From Achromobacter sp. UMC46 (lineage in GTDB: Bacteria; Pseudomonadota; Gammaproteobacteria; Burkholderiales; Burkholderiaceae_B), in contig NZ_LZZS01000012.1 of assembly GCF_014170335.1 (NCBI RefSeq), positions 32,041-96,040 on the forward strand: DNA of 64,000 nucleotides, given 5' to 3'. The notes under the pieces are model-generated. The model did not search any database, was not told the origin of the DNA, and saw only the letters and a program-made list of their open reading frames with translations. Positions 33,563-42,497 of this stretch are shown one piece after another. The stretch's first letter is position 1. Each line of letters opens with the position of its first letter. The position numbers were made by a program, and so were the translations under genes.

Positions 33563-34182
33563 GGTCCACCGCTCTCCTGAAGACGGCGACGCGCCTGTTT
33601 CTGCTGCTGACGCTTGCCGCCCTGCCCTGGACCGCCCGCGCCTTCGACCTGAACGACTTGCAGGCCCAGTTGCGCGCCACGCCGGTTGTCCGCGGCCATT
33701 TCGTGCAGCAGAAATTCCTGCGTTCGCTGCCACAGCCCCTGACCAGCCGCGGCGACTTCACGCTGGCCGCCGGCAAAGGGTTGCTGTGGCTGCTGCGCAC
33801 GCCCATCGCCCAGGACCTGCGCATCGACGCGCGAGGCATTTCGCGGCGCGACGAATCCGGCGCCTGGCAAGCCTTGCCGCAACAGACGGGGTCGGGCCGC
33901 GAAAACCGCTTGTTCCTGTCGGTGCTGGCGGGCGACACCCGCGGGCTGCAAGAGAACTTCGATTTGGCGCTGACGGGCGAGGCCGATGCCTGGCAATTGC
34001 TGCTGACGCCCCGTTCGGCCTTGCTGCGCCAGATCTTCGACAACATCCAGATCAACGGCGGCAAACTTGTCGACCGCATCGAACTGCGCGAAACGCAAGG
34101 CGACCGAAGCGTCCTCCAGATGACGGACGCGGCGGCCGCCGACGCATTGACCCCCGAGGAGCAACGTGCGTTTTCCGATTGA
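33559..34182 (+). CDS. apeL: LolA-like periplasmic lipid carrier
   Basis: A 207-residue secreted protein; signal peptide cleaved after ARA (about residue 28). The mature part has the LolA opening GHFVQQKFLRSLPQPLTSRG and LLWLLRTP. LolA proteins carry lipid cargo across the periplasm in a half-barrel. In this cluster it presumably shuttles the acylated polyene from the exporter to the outer membrane. Confidence 0.85.
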   Translation: MRSTALLKTATRLFLLLTLAALPWTARAFDLNDLQAQLRATPVVRGHFVQQKFLRSLPQPLTSRGDFTLAAGKGLLWLLRTPIAQDLRIDARGISRRDESGAWQALPQQTGSGRENRLFLSVLAGDTRGLQENFDLALTGEADAWQLLLTPRSALLRQIFDNIQINGGKLVDRIELRETQGDRSVLQMTDAAAADALTPEEQRAFSD

Positions 34183-36493
34183 ACGCTGGCTGCCGCGGCT
34201 GTTCAAGCTGGGCTTGCTGCTGGTGCTTTGCGCCGGCGCCTGGCAGTGCCGCAACGGATGGCCGGTATCCGCCAACCTGATGGAGCTGGTGCCGCAGGCA
34301 ACGGCCGACGCCACGCGCCAGCTGGCTGAAGCCCGCATCCAGGAACCGCTGTCGCGCCAATTGGTGGCGCTGGCCGCCGCGCCGCCCGATGCAGACCCCG
34401 TGGCGCCCGCGCGATTGTTGGCCGAACGCTGGACCCGCAGCGGACTGTTCGCGTCCGTGCAGGTCGAACTGAATGTGGACGTTCCGGCGTTGCGCGCACA
34501 ACTGCTTGCCGGCCGCCTTGCCATGCTGCCGGCAGCCGACCGCGAGCAATTGACGGCAGACCCCGCCGCTTACGCCCAGCGGCGCGCGCGCGAATTGTCC
34601 GATCCCTTTTCGTCTTCCGGCCTGGTGCCCGCCGACCAGGATTGGCTGGGCCTGACGCGCCGCGCCGAGCAGGCGCTGCGCCCGGGCGGCGCGGTGCAGT
34701 ACGACATGGGCACCGGCACGCTGCAGGCCGACCACGACGGCAAGCGCTGGGTGCTGGTGCGCGCCGAAACCCGGGCCGACGCCTTCGACAGCGACGCGCC
34801 GCAGGGCATCTCCGCGCAGATCGATCAGGATCGTCAGGCGCTGCTCGCCAGCGGCGCGCAATTGCTGGTGGCGGGCGGCCCGCTGTACGCTGCGGCCGGG
34901 CGGGCGCAGGCCGTGGCGGAAAGTTCCTGGATCGGCTCCATCGCCATGGTCGGCATCGTGCTGGTGCTGCTGCTGGCCTTGCGCCGCGTGCGCGCCTTGC
35001 TGGCGTTCGTGCCGGTCGCGGTGGGCCTGTTGACCGGCGCCGTGGCCTGCGTCGCGGTGTTCGGCTCGATCCATGTGCTGACGCTGGTGATCGGCGCCAG
35101 CCTGATCGGGGTGGCGGTCGACTTCCCCATGCACTGGCTCGGCAAAAGCTACGGCATGCCCGACTGGCGGGCGTGGCCGGCGCTGCGCCGCGTCTTGCCC
35201 GGCCTGACGATCAGCCTGGCCGCGAGCCTGGTGGGATACATCGCACTCGCCTTCACGCCCTTTCCCGCCTTGACCCAGACCGCCGTGTTCTCGGCCGCCG
35301 GCTTGTTGGGCGCCTACGCCTGCACGGTGTGCCAGTTGCCCGCCTGGATGGACGGCTGGCGCCCCCGCCCCTGGCCGCCGCTGCTACGCGCGGCCGACGC
35401 GGCGTTGCGCCTGCGCGAGCGTCTGGCTGGCCGGCGCGCCCTGCTTGCCGTCGGCGCGCTGATGCTGGCCGCGGCAACCGCCGGCGGCCTTGGCCGGCTC
35501 GCCATCCAGGACGACCTGCGCCAATGGCTGAGCCTGCCCGCGCCCCTGCTGCAGCAAGCGCGCCAGATCGGCGACATCACCGGCTTTACGCCGACCAGCC
35601 AGTTTTTCCTGGTGCGCGCCGACAACGCCGACGCGCTGCTGCGCCGCCAATCCCAGGTCGCCGAAAAACTGGATGCCCTGGTCAAACGCGGCGACCTGGC
35701 CGCCTATAGCGCCCTTAGCCAGTTGGTCTCGCCCGCGGCGGACCAGCTTGCGCTGGGCCAGCGGCTGGCCGCCCTGGCCTCGCAGCCCGACGTCTGGAAG
35801 CCGCTGACCGACATCGGCATCCCCTTCGACGCGCTACGCCAGGAACTGCTGGCGATGGCCTCGCTGCCGGCGGTCACCATCGACGGCGCCCTGCAAGGCC
35901 CGCTGGCCGAACGCTGGCGCGCGCAATGGTTGGGCGTGCACGACGGCGAGGCGGCGGGCATGGTCACGCTGCTGGGGCTGCGCAACGCCGCCGCGCTGGA
36001 CGGCATCGCGCAAGGCCTGCCCGGTGTCGTGCTGGTCGACCGCAGCGGCGAACTCAACCGCATGTTCGCCTCGACCCGCGTCGAAGCCGCCGAGCTCAAG
36101 CTGCTGTCCTACGCCGTGGCCGCCGTGTTGCTGCTGCTGACCCTGGGACGCGCCGCCACCTGGCGGATCCTGGCCGTGCCGCTGGCGGCAACCGCCTGCG
36201 CACTGGCCGCGCTGGGCTACCTGGGGCAGCCCCTGACCTTGTTCAGCCTCTTCGGCCTGCTGCTGGTTTCCGCCATCGGTGTGGACTACGCCATCTTCAT
36301 GTATGAGCGCGTCGCGGGCGCGGCAGCCAGCCTGGTGGGCATCTTGCTGGGCGCCGTTACCACGCTGCTGTCGTTCGGGCTGCTGGCCATCAGCCAGACG
36401 CCGGCCATCGCCAACTTCGGACTGGCGGTGGCCCTGGGCGTCGCGTTCTCATTGCTGTGGGCCCCGTGGATCCGCCCGCCGCGCGCGGCCTGA
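34166..36493 (+). CDS. apeM: MMPL/RND-family exporter
   Basis: A 775-residue membrane protein of the RND superfamily with two repeats, each one helix, a large periplasmic loop and five helices. Family blocks include VAVDFPMHWLGKSYG in the first half and AIGVDYAIFMYERV in the second; the latter resembles the proton-relay helix of MMPL lipid exporters. The GTG at 34166 has GAGGAG upstream and overlaps the LolA-like gene by 17 bases, suggesting a coupled export pair for the pigment lipid. Confidence 0.87.
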   Translation: MRFPIERWLPRLFKLGLLLVLCAGAWQCRNGWPVSANLMELVPQATADATRQLAEARIQEPLSRQLVALAAAPPDADPVAPARLLAERWTRSGLFASVQVELNVDVPALRAQLLAGRLAMLPAADREQLTADPAAYAQRRARELSDPFSSSGLVPADQDWLGLTRRAEQALRPGGAVQYDMGTGTLQADHDGKRWVLVRAETRADAFDSDAPQGISAQIDQDRQALLASGAQLLVAGGPLYAAAGRAQAVAESSWIGSIAMVGIVLVLLLALRRVRALLAFVPVAVGLLTGAVACVAVFGSIHVLTLVIGASLIGVAVDFPMHWLGKSYGMPDWRAWPALRRVLPGLTISLAASLVGYIALAFTPFPALTQTAVFSAAGLLGAYACTVCQLPAWMDGWRPRPWPPLLRAADAALRLRERLAGRRALLAVGALMLAAATAGGLGRLAIQDDLRQWLSLPAPLLQQARQIGDITGFTPTSQFFLVRADNADALLRRQSQVAEKLDALVKRGDLAAYSALSQLVSPAADQLALGQRLAALASQPDVWKPLTDIGIPFDALRQELLAMASLPAVTIDGALQGPLAERWRAQWLGVHDGEAAGMVTLLGLRNAAALDGIAQGLPGVVLVDRSGELNRMFASTRVEAAELKLLSYAVAAVLLLLTLGRAATWRILAVPLAATACALAALGYLGQPLTLFSLFGLLLVSAIGVDYAIFMYERVAGAAASLVGILLGAVTTLLSFGLLAISQTPAIANFGLAVALGVAFSLLWAPWIRPPRAA

Positions 36494-36520
36494 GCCCTAT
36501 CCCCTTTTCTTGGAACCGAC

Positions 36521-37783
36521 ATGGAAACCTCCCGCATGGAACATCGTGAAGTCGTCGTCATCGGAGCCGGCCCCGCCGGCGCGGTCGCCGCTGCCCTGCT
36601 CAAGCGGCAAGGGCACGATGTGCTGATGCTGGAACGCCAGCAGTTCCCGCGCTTTTCCATCGGCGAAAGCCTGCTGGCGCACTGCCTGGAATTCGTGGAA
36701 GAAGCCGGCATGATGCCTGCCGTCGCCGCGGCGGGCTTCCAGGTGAAGAACGGCGCCGCCTTCGCGCGCGGCGACGAATACACCTACTTCGACTTCCGCG
36801 AAAAATTCAGCGCCGGCCCGGGCACCACCTTCCAGGTGCAACGCGCGCAGTTCGACAAGGTGCTGGCCGACGACGCTGCTCGCCAGGGCGTGGACGTGCG
36901 CTACCTGCAGGAAGTCACCGCGGCCGATTTCAGCGGCGACGGCCCCGTACTGGACGTGCGCGGCGCCGACGGCGGCACCTATCAGGTCAAGAGCCGCTTC
37001 GTGCTGGACGCCAGCGGCTACGGCCGCGTGCTGGCCCGCCTGCTGGACCTTGAACGCCCCTCGTCGATGCCGCCGCGCAAGGCCATCTTCACCCACATCG
37101 AAGACCACATCGACGACCCCGGCTTCGACCGCGACAAGATCCTGATCAGCGTCCACCCCGAACAACCGGGCATCTGGTATTGGCTGATCCCGTTCTCGAA
37201 CGGCCGCTGCTCGTTCGGCGTGGTCGGCGGGCAAGACCTGTTCGGCGCGCCCGACGAAAACCTGATGACGACCTTGCGCGCCATGGCCGACGCCGCGCCC
37301 AACCTGAAGCGCATCCTGGCGAACGCGGTATGGGATACGCCGGCCAATACCATCGGCGGCTATTCGGCCAGCGTCACGCGCCTGCATGGCGCGGGCTATG
37401 CGCTGCTGGGCAACGCCGCCGAATTCCTGGACCCGGTGTTCTCGTCCGGCGTCACCATCGCCCTGCGCTCGTCCAAGCTGGCCGCGGACGCCCTGCACCG
37501 TCAACTGGGCGGCGAAGCGGTCGACTGGCAGCGCGATTTCGCCGATCCGCTGATGGTGGGGGTCGAGACGTTCCGCGCCTATGTGCAAGGCTGGTACAGC
37601 GGCGAATTCCAGGATGTCGTGTTCTACAAGAACGCGCAGCCGGACATCCGCCGCATGATCAGCTCGATCCTGGCGGGCTACGCCTGGGACACCGCCAATC
37701 CTTTCGTTGCCAGTCCGCAACGCCGTCTGCGCATGCTGAGCGAACTTTGCCGCGGCGTCGAAGCGCAGGCGGAACCGGCCTGA
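36521..37783 (+). CDS. FAD-dependent oxidoreductase of the flavin halogenase fold
   Basis: A 420-residue flavoprotein. It has the FAD motif VVVIGAGPAGAVAAALL, the halogenase GESLL segment (PRFSIGESLL), the WxWxIP motif as WYWLIP (about residue 218) and the FxxPxxSxG motif as FLDPVFSSG. Both signature motifs of FADH2-dependent halogenases are intact, so halogenation of the aromatic head is possible, as in the brominated xanthomonadin pigments. However, halogenase-like proteins without halogenase activity are common in aryl polyene clusters. No flavin reductase is adjacent. Confidence 0.82.
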   Translation: METSRMEHREVVVIGAGPAGAVAAALLKRQGHDVLMLERQQFPRFSIGESLLAHCLEFVEEAGMMPAVAAAGFQVKNGAAFARGDEYTYFDFREKFSAGPGTTFQVQRAQFDKVLADDAARQGVDVRYLQEVTAADFSGDGPVLDVRGADGGTYQVKSRFVLDASGYGRVLARLLDLERPSSMPPRKAIFTHIEDHIDDPGFDRDKILISVHPEQPGIWYWLIPFSNGRCSFGVVGGQDLFGAPDENLMTTLRAMADAAPNLKRILANAVWDTPANTIGGYSASVTRLHGAGYALLGNAAEFLDPVFSSGVTIALRSSKLAADALHRQLGGEAVDWQRDFADPLMVGVETFRAYVQGWYSGEFQDVVFYKNAQPDIRRMISSILAGYAWDTANPFVASPQRRLRMLSELCRGVEAQAEPA

Positions 37784-37791
37784 ACCCCGAC

Positions 37792-38346
37792 ATGCGCACT
37801 TGCCTGCCCTTCCTGTCCACCTGCCGCGCCGTCGCCGCGGCGATTGCGCTCGCGTTGCTGGCGGGCTGCGCCGGCGCGCCGCCCATCCCTGCGCGCGACG
37901 CGGCCTTCACCGTGCCGCGCCAACTGCACGTGGTGCAAGCGGCCGACGGCCAGCCGCCGCTGGACACGATGCTGGTGGTGCAGCGCGAGGGCGCCGCGCT
38001 GCGCTGGTCGTTGTTCGACCCGATGGGCGTCCCCCAGGCCCGGCAGATGCTTGAGCACGGGCAGTGGCGCAATGACGGGTTCCTGCGGCCCAATGCCCAG
38101 GCCCGCGACTTGTTCGCCGCGCTGATGTTCGCCTGGACGCCGCAGGCGGACCTTGACGCCGCCTATGGCGCGGGCGCCTGGCAGGCGCGCCAGACTGCCG
38201 ACGGCGCGGCCGAACGCAGCTTGCGGGACCGCGGCACGGCGCGCTGGACCGTGCGCTGGCCGCAGGCTGCCGACCCGGACGTCTTTTCCATCACCGGCGC
38301 CGACGGCGTCACCTGGCGGATCGCCCCCCTCAAGGAGCAGCCATGA
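37792..38346 (+). CDS. DUF3261-type lipoprotein of the pigment cluster
   Basis: A 184-residue predicted lipoprotein: hydrophobic signal with lipobox LLAGC (Cys about residue 22). The rest is a beta-rich domain with LVVQREGAALRWSLFDPMGVP. Proteins with this domain are found almost only in aryl polyene clusters. An outer-membrane acceptor for the exported lipid would fit with the LolA-like and MMPL genes, by analogy with LolB. It overlaps the next gene by ATGA. Confidence 0.8.
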   Translation: MRTCLPFLSTCRAVAAAIALALLAGCAGAPPIPARDAAFTVPRQLHVVQAADGQPPLDTMLVVQREGAALRWSLFDPMGVPQARQMLEHGQWRNDGFLRPNAQARDLFAALMFAWTPQADLDAAYGAGAWQARQTADGAAERSLRDRGTARWTVRWPQAADPDVFSITGADGVTWRIAPLKEQP

Positions 38347-39542
38347 ACAGCTGGTTGGGCACGCCCGGCATCGTCTGCGCGCTGGGCGACGGCATCGATG
38401 CCGTCGCGCAAGCGGCGTTTGACGGCGACACGCGCGGCATGGTCGCGCAAACGGGATGGGTGGACGGCCGCAGCCTGACACTGGGCGGCTACGCCGGCGC
38501 CTTGCCGCCGATCCCCGACGCCCAGCCCGCGCAGCACCACAGCCGCAACAACCAATTGCTGCTGGCCTGCGCGGCCCGGATCGAACCGCAGCTGCAACGC
38601 GCCATCGACCGCTACGGTCCGTCCCGCGTTGCCGTCGTGCTGGGCACCAGCACGTCAGGCGTCAACGACAACGCGCCCGCCTTCCGCCAGTTGGCGGCGG
38701 CCGGGGCCTGGCCCGCCAGTTACGACTACCGCCGCCAGGCCCTGTCCTCGCCCGCGTCGTTCCTGGCCGCCCACCTGGGCGTGTCCGGCCCGGCCTACAC
38801 GCTGTCGACGGCGTGCACGTCCAGCGCCCGCGCGCTGCTGTCGGCGCACCGGATGCTGGCCGCCGGCCTGTGCGACGCCGTGGTCTGCGGCGGCGCGGAT
38901 ACGCTGTGCCGCTTGACGATCAATGGCTTCGCCACGCTGGAAGCCGTGGACGACAAGCTATGCCTGCCGTTCTCGGCCAACCGCCGCGGCATCAACATCG
39001 GCGAGGCCGGCGTCCTGTTCCTGATGGAACGCGAGGCCGCCGATGCGCACGCGGTCGCCCTGCTGGGCGGCGGGGCCAGTTCCGACGCCTGGCACATGTC
39101 CGCGCCCGAACCCTCCGGCGCCGGCGCGCGCCTGGCTATGCAGGCCGCCCTGCAATCCGCCGGCGTTTCGCCCGCCGACATCGGTTGGGTCAACCTGCAC
39201 GGCACGGGCACCGCGCACAACGACGCCATGGAAAGCCAGGCCATGCACGCCGTGTTCCCCGAAGGCGTGCCCTGCGCGTCCACCAAGGCGCTGACCGGCC
39301 ACACCCTGGGCGCCGCGGGCGCCATGGAAGCCGCGCTGGCCTGGATCACGCTGTCGCCGGGCAATGCCGGCGGCCGCCTGATGCCGCATGTCTGGGACGG
39401 CCAGCCGGATCCCGCGCTGCCCGCGCTGGACTTCACGACCGCCCGGCACCGCTACGCCCAGGGCCGGCCGCGCATCGCCATGAGCAACTCTTTCGCCTTC
39501 GGCGGCAACAACGCCAGCCTGATCCTCGGAGCCCGTCCATGA
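38343..39542 (+). CDS. apeO: Beta-ketoacyl-ACP synthase
   Basis: A 399-residue FabF-like ketosynthase. The catalytic triad is visible: Cys158 in STACTSSARALLSA, His in NLHGTGTAHND and His in TGHTLGAAGAME. It condenses malonyl-ACP with the growing chain and probably forms a heterodimer with the catalytically dead factor encoded at 27120. Confidence 0.88.
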   Translation: MNSWLGTPGIVCALGDGIDAVAQAAFDGDTRGMVAQTGWVDGRSLTLGGYAGALPPIPDAQPAQHHSRNNQLLLACAARIEPQLQRAIDRYGPSRVAVVLGTSTSGVNDNAPAFRQLAAAGAWPASYDYRRQALSSPASFLAAHLGVSGPAYTLSTACTSSARALLSAHRMLAAGLCDAVVCGGADTLCRLTINGFATLEAVDDKLCLPFSANRRGINIGEAGVLFLMEREAADAHAVALLGGGASSDAWHMSAPEPSGAGARLAMQAALQSAGVSPADIGWVNLHGTGTAHNDAMESQAMHAVFPEGVPCASTKALTGHTLGAAGAMEAALAWITLSPGNAGGRLMPHVWDGQPDPALPALDFTTARHRYAQGRPRIAMSNSFAFGGNNASLILGARP

Positions 39543-40000
39543 ACGCCTGCCCCTGGCCCGTCGACAGCCTGTTGCCGCACGCCGGCAACATGATCCTGAT
39601 CGACGCCGTGCAAGCCTACGACGCCGACAGCCTGAGCGCGCGCGCCGTCGTCCGGCCCGGCCCCTATTCGCTGCCCGACGGCTCGCTGCCGCCGTGGCTG
39701 GGCATGGAACTCATGGCGCAGGCCGTGGGCGCCTGGGCCGGCTGCCAGGCGCGCCAGGCGGGCGACGCCGTCAAGCTGGGCTTTCTGCTGGGCACCCGGC
39801 GCTACGAATGCCACGCCGACCGCCTGCCAGCCGGCGCGGCATTGAGCATCCATGTCCAACGCGGCCTGATCGACGCCAGCGGCATGAGCGTCTTCGAATG
39901 CGAACTGCGCGACGATGCCCGCTTGCTGGCCCAGGCCCGGCTGAATGTCTATCAGCCCCAAGATTCCACCGCATTTATCCAGGAAGCCCCCCCTCAATGA
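39539..40000 (+). CDS. apeP: 3-hydroxyacyl-ACP dehydratase (hot-dog)
   Basis: A 153-residue hot-dog protein: VDSLLPHAGNMILIDAV carries the catalytic His, and GMELMAQAVGAWAG the helix dipole. With the dehydratase domain fused to the ligase it would make the trans double bonds of the polyene. ATGA overlap with the ketosynthase gene. Confidence 0.86.
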   Translation: MNACPWPVDSLLPHAGNMILIDAVQAYDADSLSARAVVRPGPYSLPDGSLPPWLGMELMAQAVGAWAGCQARQAGDAVKLGFLLGTRRYECHADRLPAGAALSIHVQRGLIDASGMSVFECELRDDARLLAQARLNVYQPQDSTAFIQEAPPQ

Positions 40001-40728
40001 GCGCTGCCCCCATCCTCGTAACCGGCTCCAGCCGCGGCATCGGCCGCGCCATCGCGCTGGCCCTGGCCGACGCCGGCCATGACCTGGTGCTGCATTGCCG
40101 CCAGCAGCGCGAGCAGGCCGAAGCCGTGCAGGCCGATGTCCTGGCACGCGGCCGCCAGGCCCGCATCCTGCAGTTCGACGTGGCGGACCGCGCGCAGTGC
40201 GCGGCCGTCCTGCAAGCGGATGTGGATGCCCATGGCGCCTACTACGGCGTCGTGCTGAACGCCGGCCTGACGCGCGACGGCGCCTTCCCCGCCCTGACGG
40301 GCGACGACTGGGATCAGGTGCTGCGCACGAATCTGGACGGTTTCTACAACGTGCTCAGCCCGCTCGCCATGCCGATGATCCGGCGCCGCGCCGCGGGGCG
40401 CGTGGTCTGCATGGCCTCGGTGTCGGGCCTGATCGGCAACCGCGGCCAGGTCAACTACAGCGCGTCCAAGGCCGGACTGATCGGCGCCGCCAAAGCCTTG
40501 GCCGTGGAACTGGCAAAGCGCCAGATCACCGTCAATTGCGTCGCCCCCGGCCTGATCGACACCGATATGATCGACGAGCACGTGCCCGTGCAGGAGATCC
40601 TGAAAGCGGTGCCGGCCCAACGCATGGGGCGCCCCGAAGAGGTGGCCGCCACCGTCGTGTTCCTGATGTCGCCGGGTGCCGCCTACATCACGCGCCAGGT
40701 CATCGCCGTCAACGGAGGATTGTGCTGA
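39997..40728 (+). CDS. apeQ: 3-oxoacyl-ACP reductase, FabG-like
   Basis: A 243-residue short-chain dehydrogenase: TGSSRGIGRAIA for NADPH, NAG (LNAGLTRDG), the catalytic Ser in MASVSGLIGN and YSASK. It reduces the 3-keto group after each condensation. No enoyl reductase is present in the cluster, which is why the double bonds remain. ATGA-type overlaps on both sides. Confidence 0.9.
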   Translation: MSAAPILVTGSSRGIGRAIALALADAGHDLVLHCRQQREQAEAVQADVLARGRQARILQFDVADRAQCAAVLQADVDAHGAYYGVVLNAGLTRDGAFPALTGDDWDQVLRTNLDGFYNVLSPLAMPMIRRRAAGRVVCMASVSGLIGNRGQVNYSASKAGLIGAAKALAVELAKRQITVNCVAPGLIDTDMIDEHVPVQEILKAVPAQRMGRPEEVAATVVFLMSPGAAYITRQVIAVNGGLC

Positions 40729-41954
40729 TGAAGCGCGTCGTCATTACCGGCATGGCCGGCATCAGCGCGCTCGGTTCCGACTGGGCCCGCGTGCAGCAGG
40801 CGTTCGCGTCGGGCCGCAGCGCGATCCGGCACATGCCCGACTGGTCCCGGTTCCCCGAGCTGAACACCCGGCTGGCGGGCCCCGTGGAAGATTTCCAGGT
40901 GCCCGCGCACTGGACCCGCAAGCAATTGCGCAGCATGGGGCGCGTCTCGCAATTGGCCGTCCGCGCCGCCGAACTGGCGCTGGCGGACGCCGCGCTGCTG
41001 GGCGACCCGACCATCGCCGATGGGCGCATGGGCGTGGCCTGTGGATCCTCCGTCGGCAGCACGGCCGAAATCCGCGCCTTCGGCAACATGCTGCTCAATG
41101 GCGTCACCGACGACCTCAACGCCAATTCGTACGTTCGCATGATGCCGCACACCACCGCGGCCAACGTCGGCATCTTCTTCGAACTGAAAGGCCGCATCAT
41201 CCCGACGTCCAGCGCCTGCACGTCGGGAAGCCAGGGCATCGGCTACGCCTTCGAGGCCATCCGCTATGGCCGCCAGGAAATGATGCTGGCCGGCGGATCG
41301 GAAGAGCTCTGCGCCAGCGAAGCGCTGGTGTTCGACGCGCTTTACGCCACCAGCCAGCAGAACGACACGCCGGAACTCACGCCCCGCCCCTATGACCGCG
41401 ACCGCGACGGACTGGTGATCGGCGAAGGCGGCGGCATGCTGGTGCTGGAATCGCTGGACCACGCCCTGGCCCGCGGCGCCCGCATCCACGCCGAGATCGT
41501 GGGTTTCGGCAGCAATTCGGACGGCACGCACATCACCCGCCCCGAGGCCAGCACCATGCGCATCGCCATGGAAATGGCGCTGGCGGATGCCGCGCTGCCG
41601 CCGCAGGCCATCGGCTACGTGAACGGCCACGGCACGGCGACCGAACAAGGCGACATCGCCGAAACGCAAGCCACGCACAGCCTGTTCGGCAACCGGATGC
41701 CCATCAGTTCGCAAAAGAGCTACCTGGGCCATACGCTGGGCGCTTGCGGCGTGCTGGAATCCTGGTTCAGCATCGAGATGCTGAACAGCGACTGGTACGC
41801 CCCCACGCTGAACCTGCGCAACGTCGACCCCCGTTGCGGCGAACTCGATTACCTGCAGGGCGAAGGCCGCCGCATGAGCAACGAGTACGTCATGAACAAC
41901 AATTTCGCCTTCGGCGGCATCAATACTTCCCTTATTTTCCGGCGCTGGCACTGA
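40728..41954 (+). CDS. apeR: Beta-ketoacyl-ACP synthase
   Basis: A 408-residue FabF/FabB-like ketosynthase with Cys164 (SSACTSGSQGIGYA), His (VNGHGTATEQGD) and His (YLGHTLGACG) intact. In characterised systems this second ketosynthase is proposed to start synthesis from the aryl starter. Its start shares the last base of the reductase stop codon. Confidence 0.88.
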   Translation: MKRVVITGMAGISALGSDWARVQQAFASGRSAIRHMPDWSRFPELNTRLAGPVEDFQVPAHWTRKQLRSMGRVSQLAVRAAELALADAALLGDPTIADGRMGVACGSSVGSTAEIRAFGNMLLNGVTDDLNANSYVRMMPHTTAANVGIFFELKGRIIPTSSACTSGSQGIGYAFEAIRYGRQEMMLAGGSEELCASEALVFDALYATSQQNDTPELTPRPYDRDRDGLVIGEGGGMLVLESLDHALARGARIHAEIVGFGSNSDGTHITRPEASTMRIAMEMALADAALPPQAIGYVNGHGTATEQGDIAETQATHSLFGNRMPISSQKSYLGHTLGACGVLESWFSIEMLNSDWYAPTLNLRNVDPRCGELDYLQGEGRRMSNEYVMNNNFAFGGINTSLIFRRWH

Positions 41955-42002
41955 ACCCTGCCCGCCCGCCACTTTCCAACTTCTCTTCACGGAGCGCGTT
42001 CG

Positions 42003-42443
42003 ATGACTTTCACTACCAGGCTGCTAGGGGTTCTGTCCCTTTCACTGGCTTGCTCGGCGCAGGCGCTGGCCGCCGACCGCACGGTGTTCCTGCCCTTGCA
42101 GCCAGCCGTCGATGCGGCGCTTGCCGCCGGCAAGATCGACGGAAGCGTCAAGTTCTACCTGGCGGGCACGGGCCCCAAGGGCCGGGTCCTGGAAGCCGGC
42201 GTCGTGACCAACCGCAAGACCAATGCGTTTGCGAAGAAGGACGCCGAGGCCTGCGAGTGGGCGGCCCAGTCCGCGGTCATCGTCCTGCACGAAGCGGCCA
42301 AGAAGGCCAACGCGAACGCCGTGACCAATATCGTCAGCTACTATCGCAAAAACGAATACACCAGCAAGACCGACTACGAATGCCATGCTGGCGCCGTGGT
42401 CGCCGGCGTGGCGCTGCGCGGCGATCTGACCCAATTGAAATAG
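42003..42443 (+). CDS. Small secreted protein, 'excinuclease'-annotated family of ape clusters
   Basis: A 146-residue periplasmic protein; signal peptide cleaved after ALA (about residue 24). It has two cysteines (EACEWAAQ and DYECHAG) that could form a disulfide, and an alternating pattern KKANANAVTNIVSYY ... AGAVVAGVALRG reminiscent of RcsF/YbjQ-like small folds. Homologues at the end of aryl polyene clusters are often mislabelled excinuclease ATPase, although no nucleotide-binding motif exists. It follows the ketosynthase by 48 bases. Confidence 0.8.
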   Translation: MTFTTRLLGVLSLSLACSAQALAADRTVFLPLQPAVDAALAAGKIDGSVKFYLAGTGPKGRVLEAGVVTNRKTNAFAKKDAEACEWAAQSAVIVLHEAAKKANANAVTNIVSYYRKNEYTSKTDYECHAGAVVAGVALRGDLTQLK

Positions 42444-42497
42444 GCCCGCCCGGTTTACACTTCCGGTTTGCCGCAACACCACACAAAAGGTTCCCCG

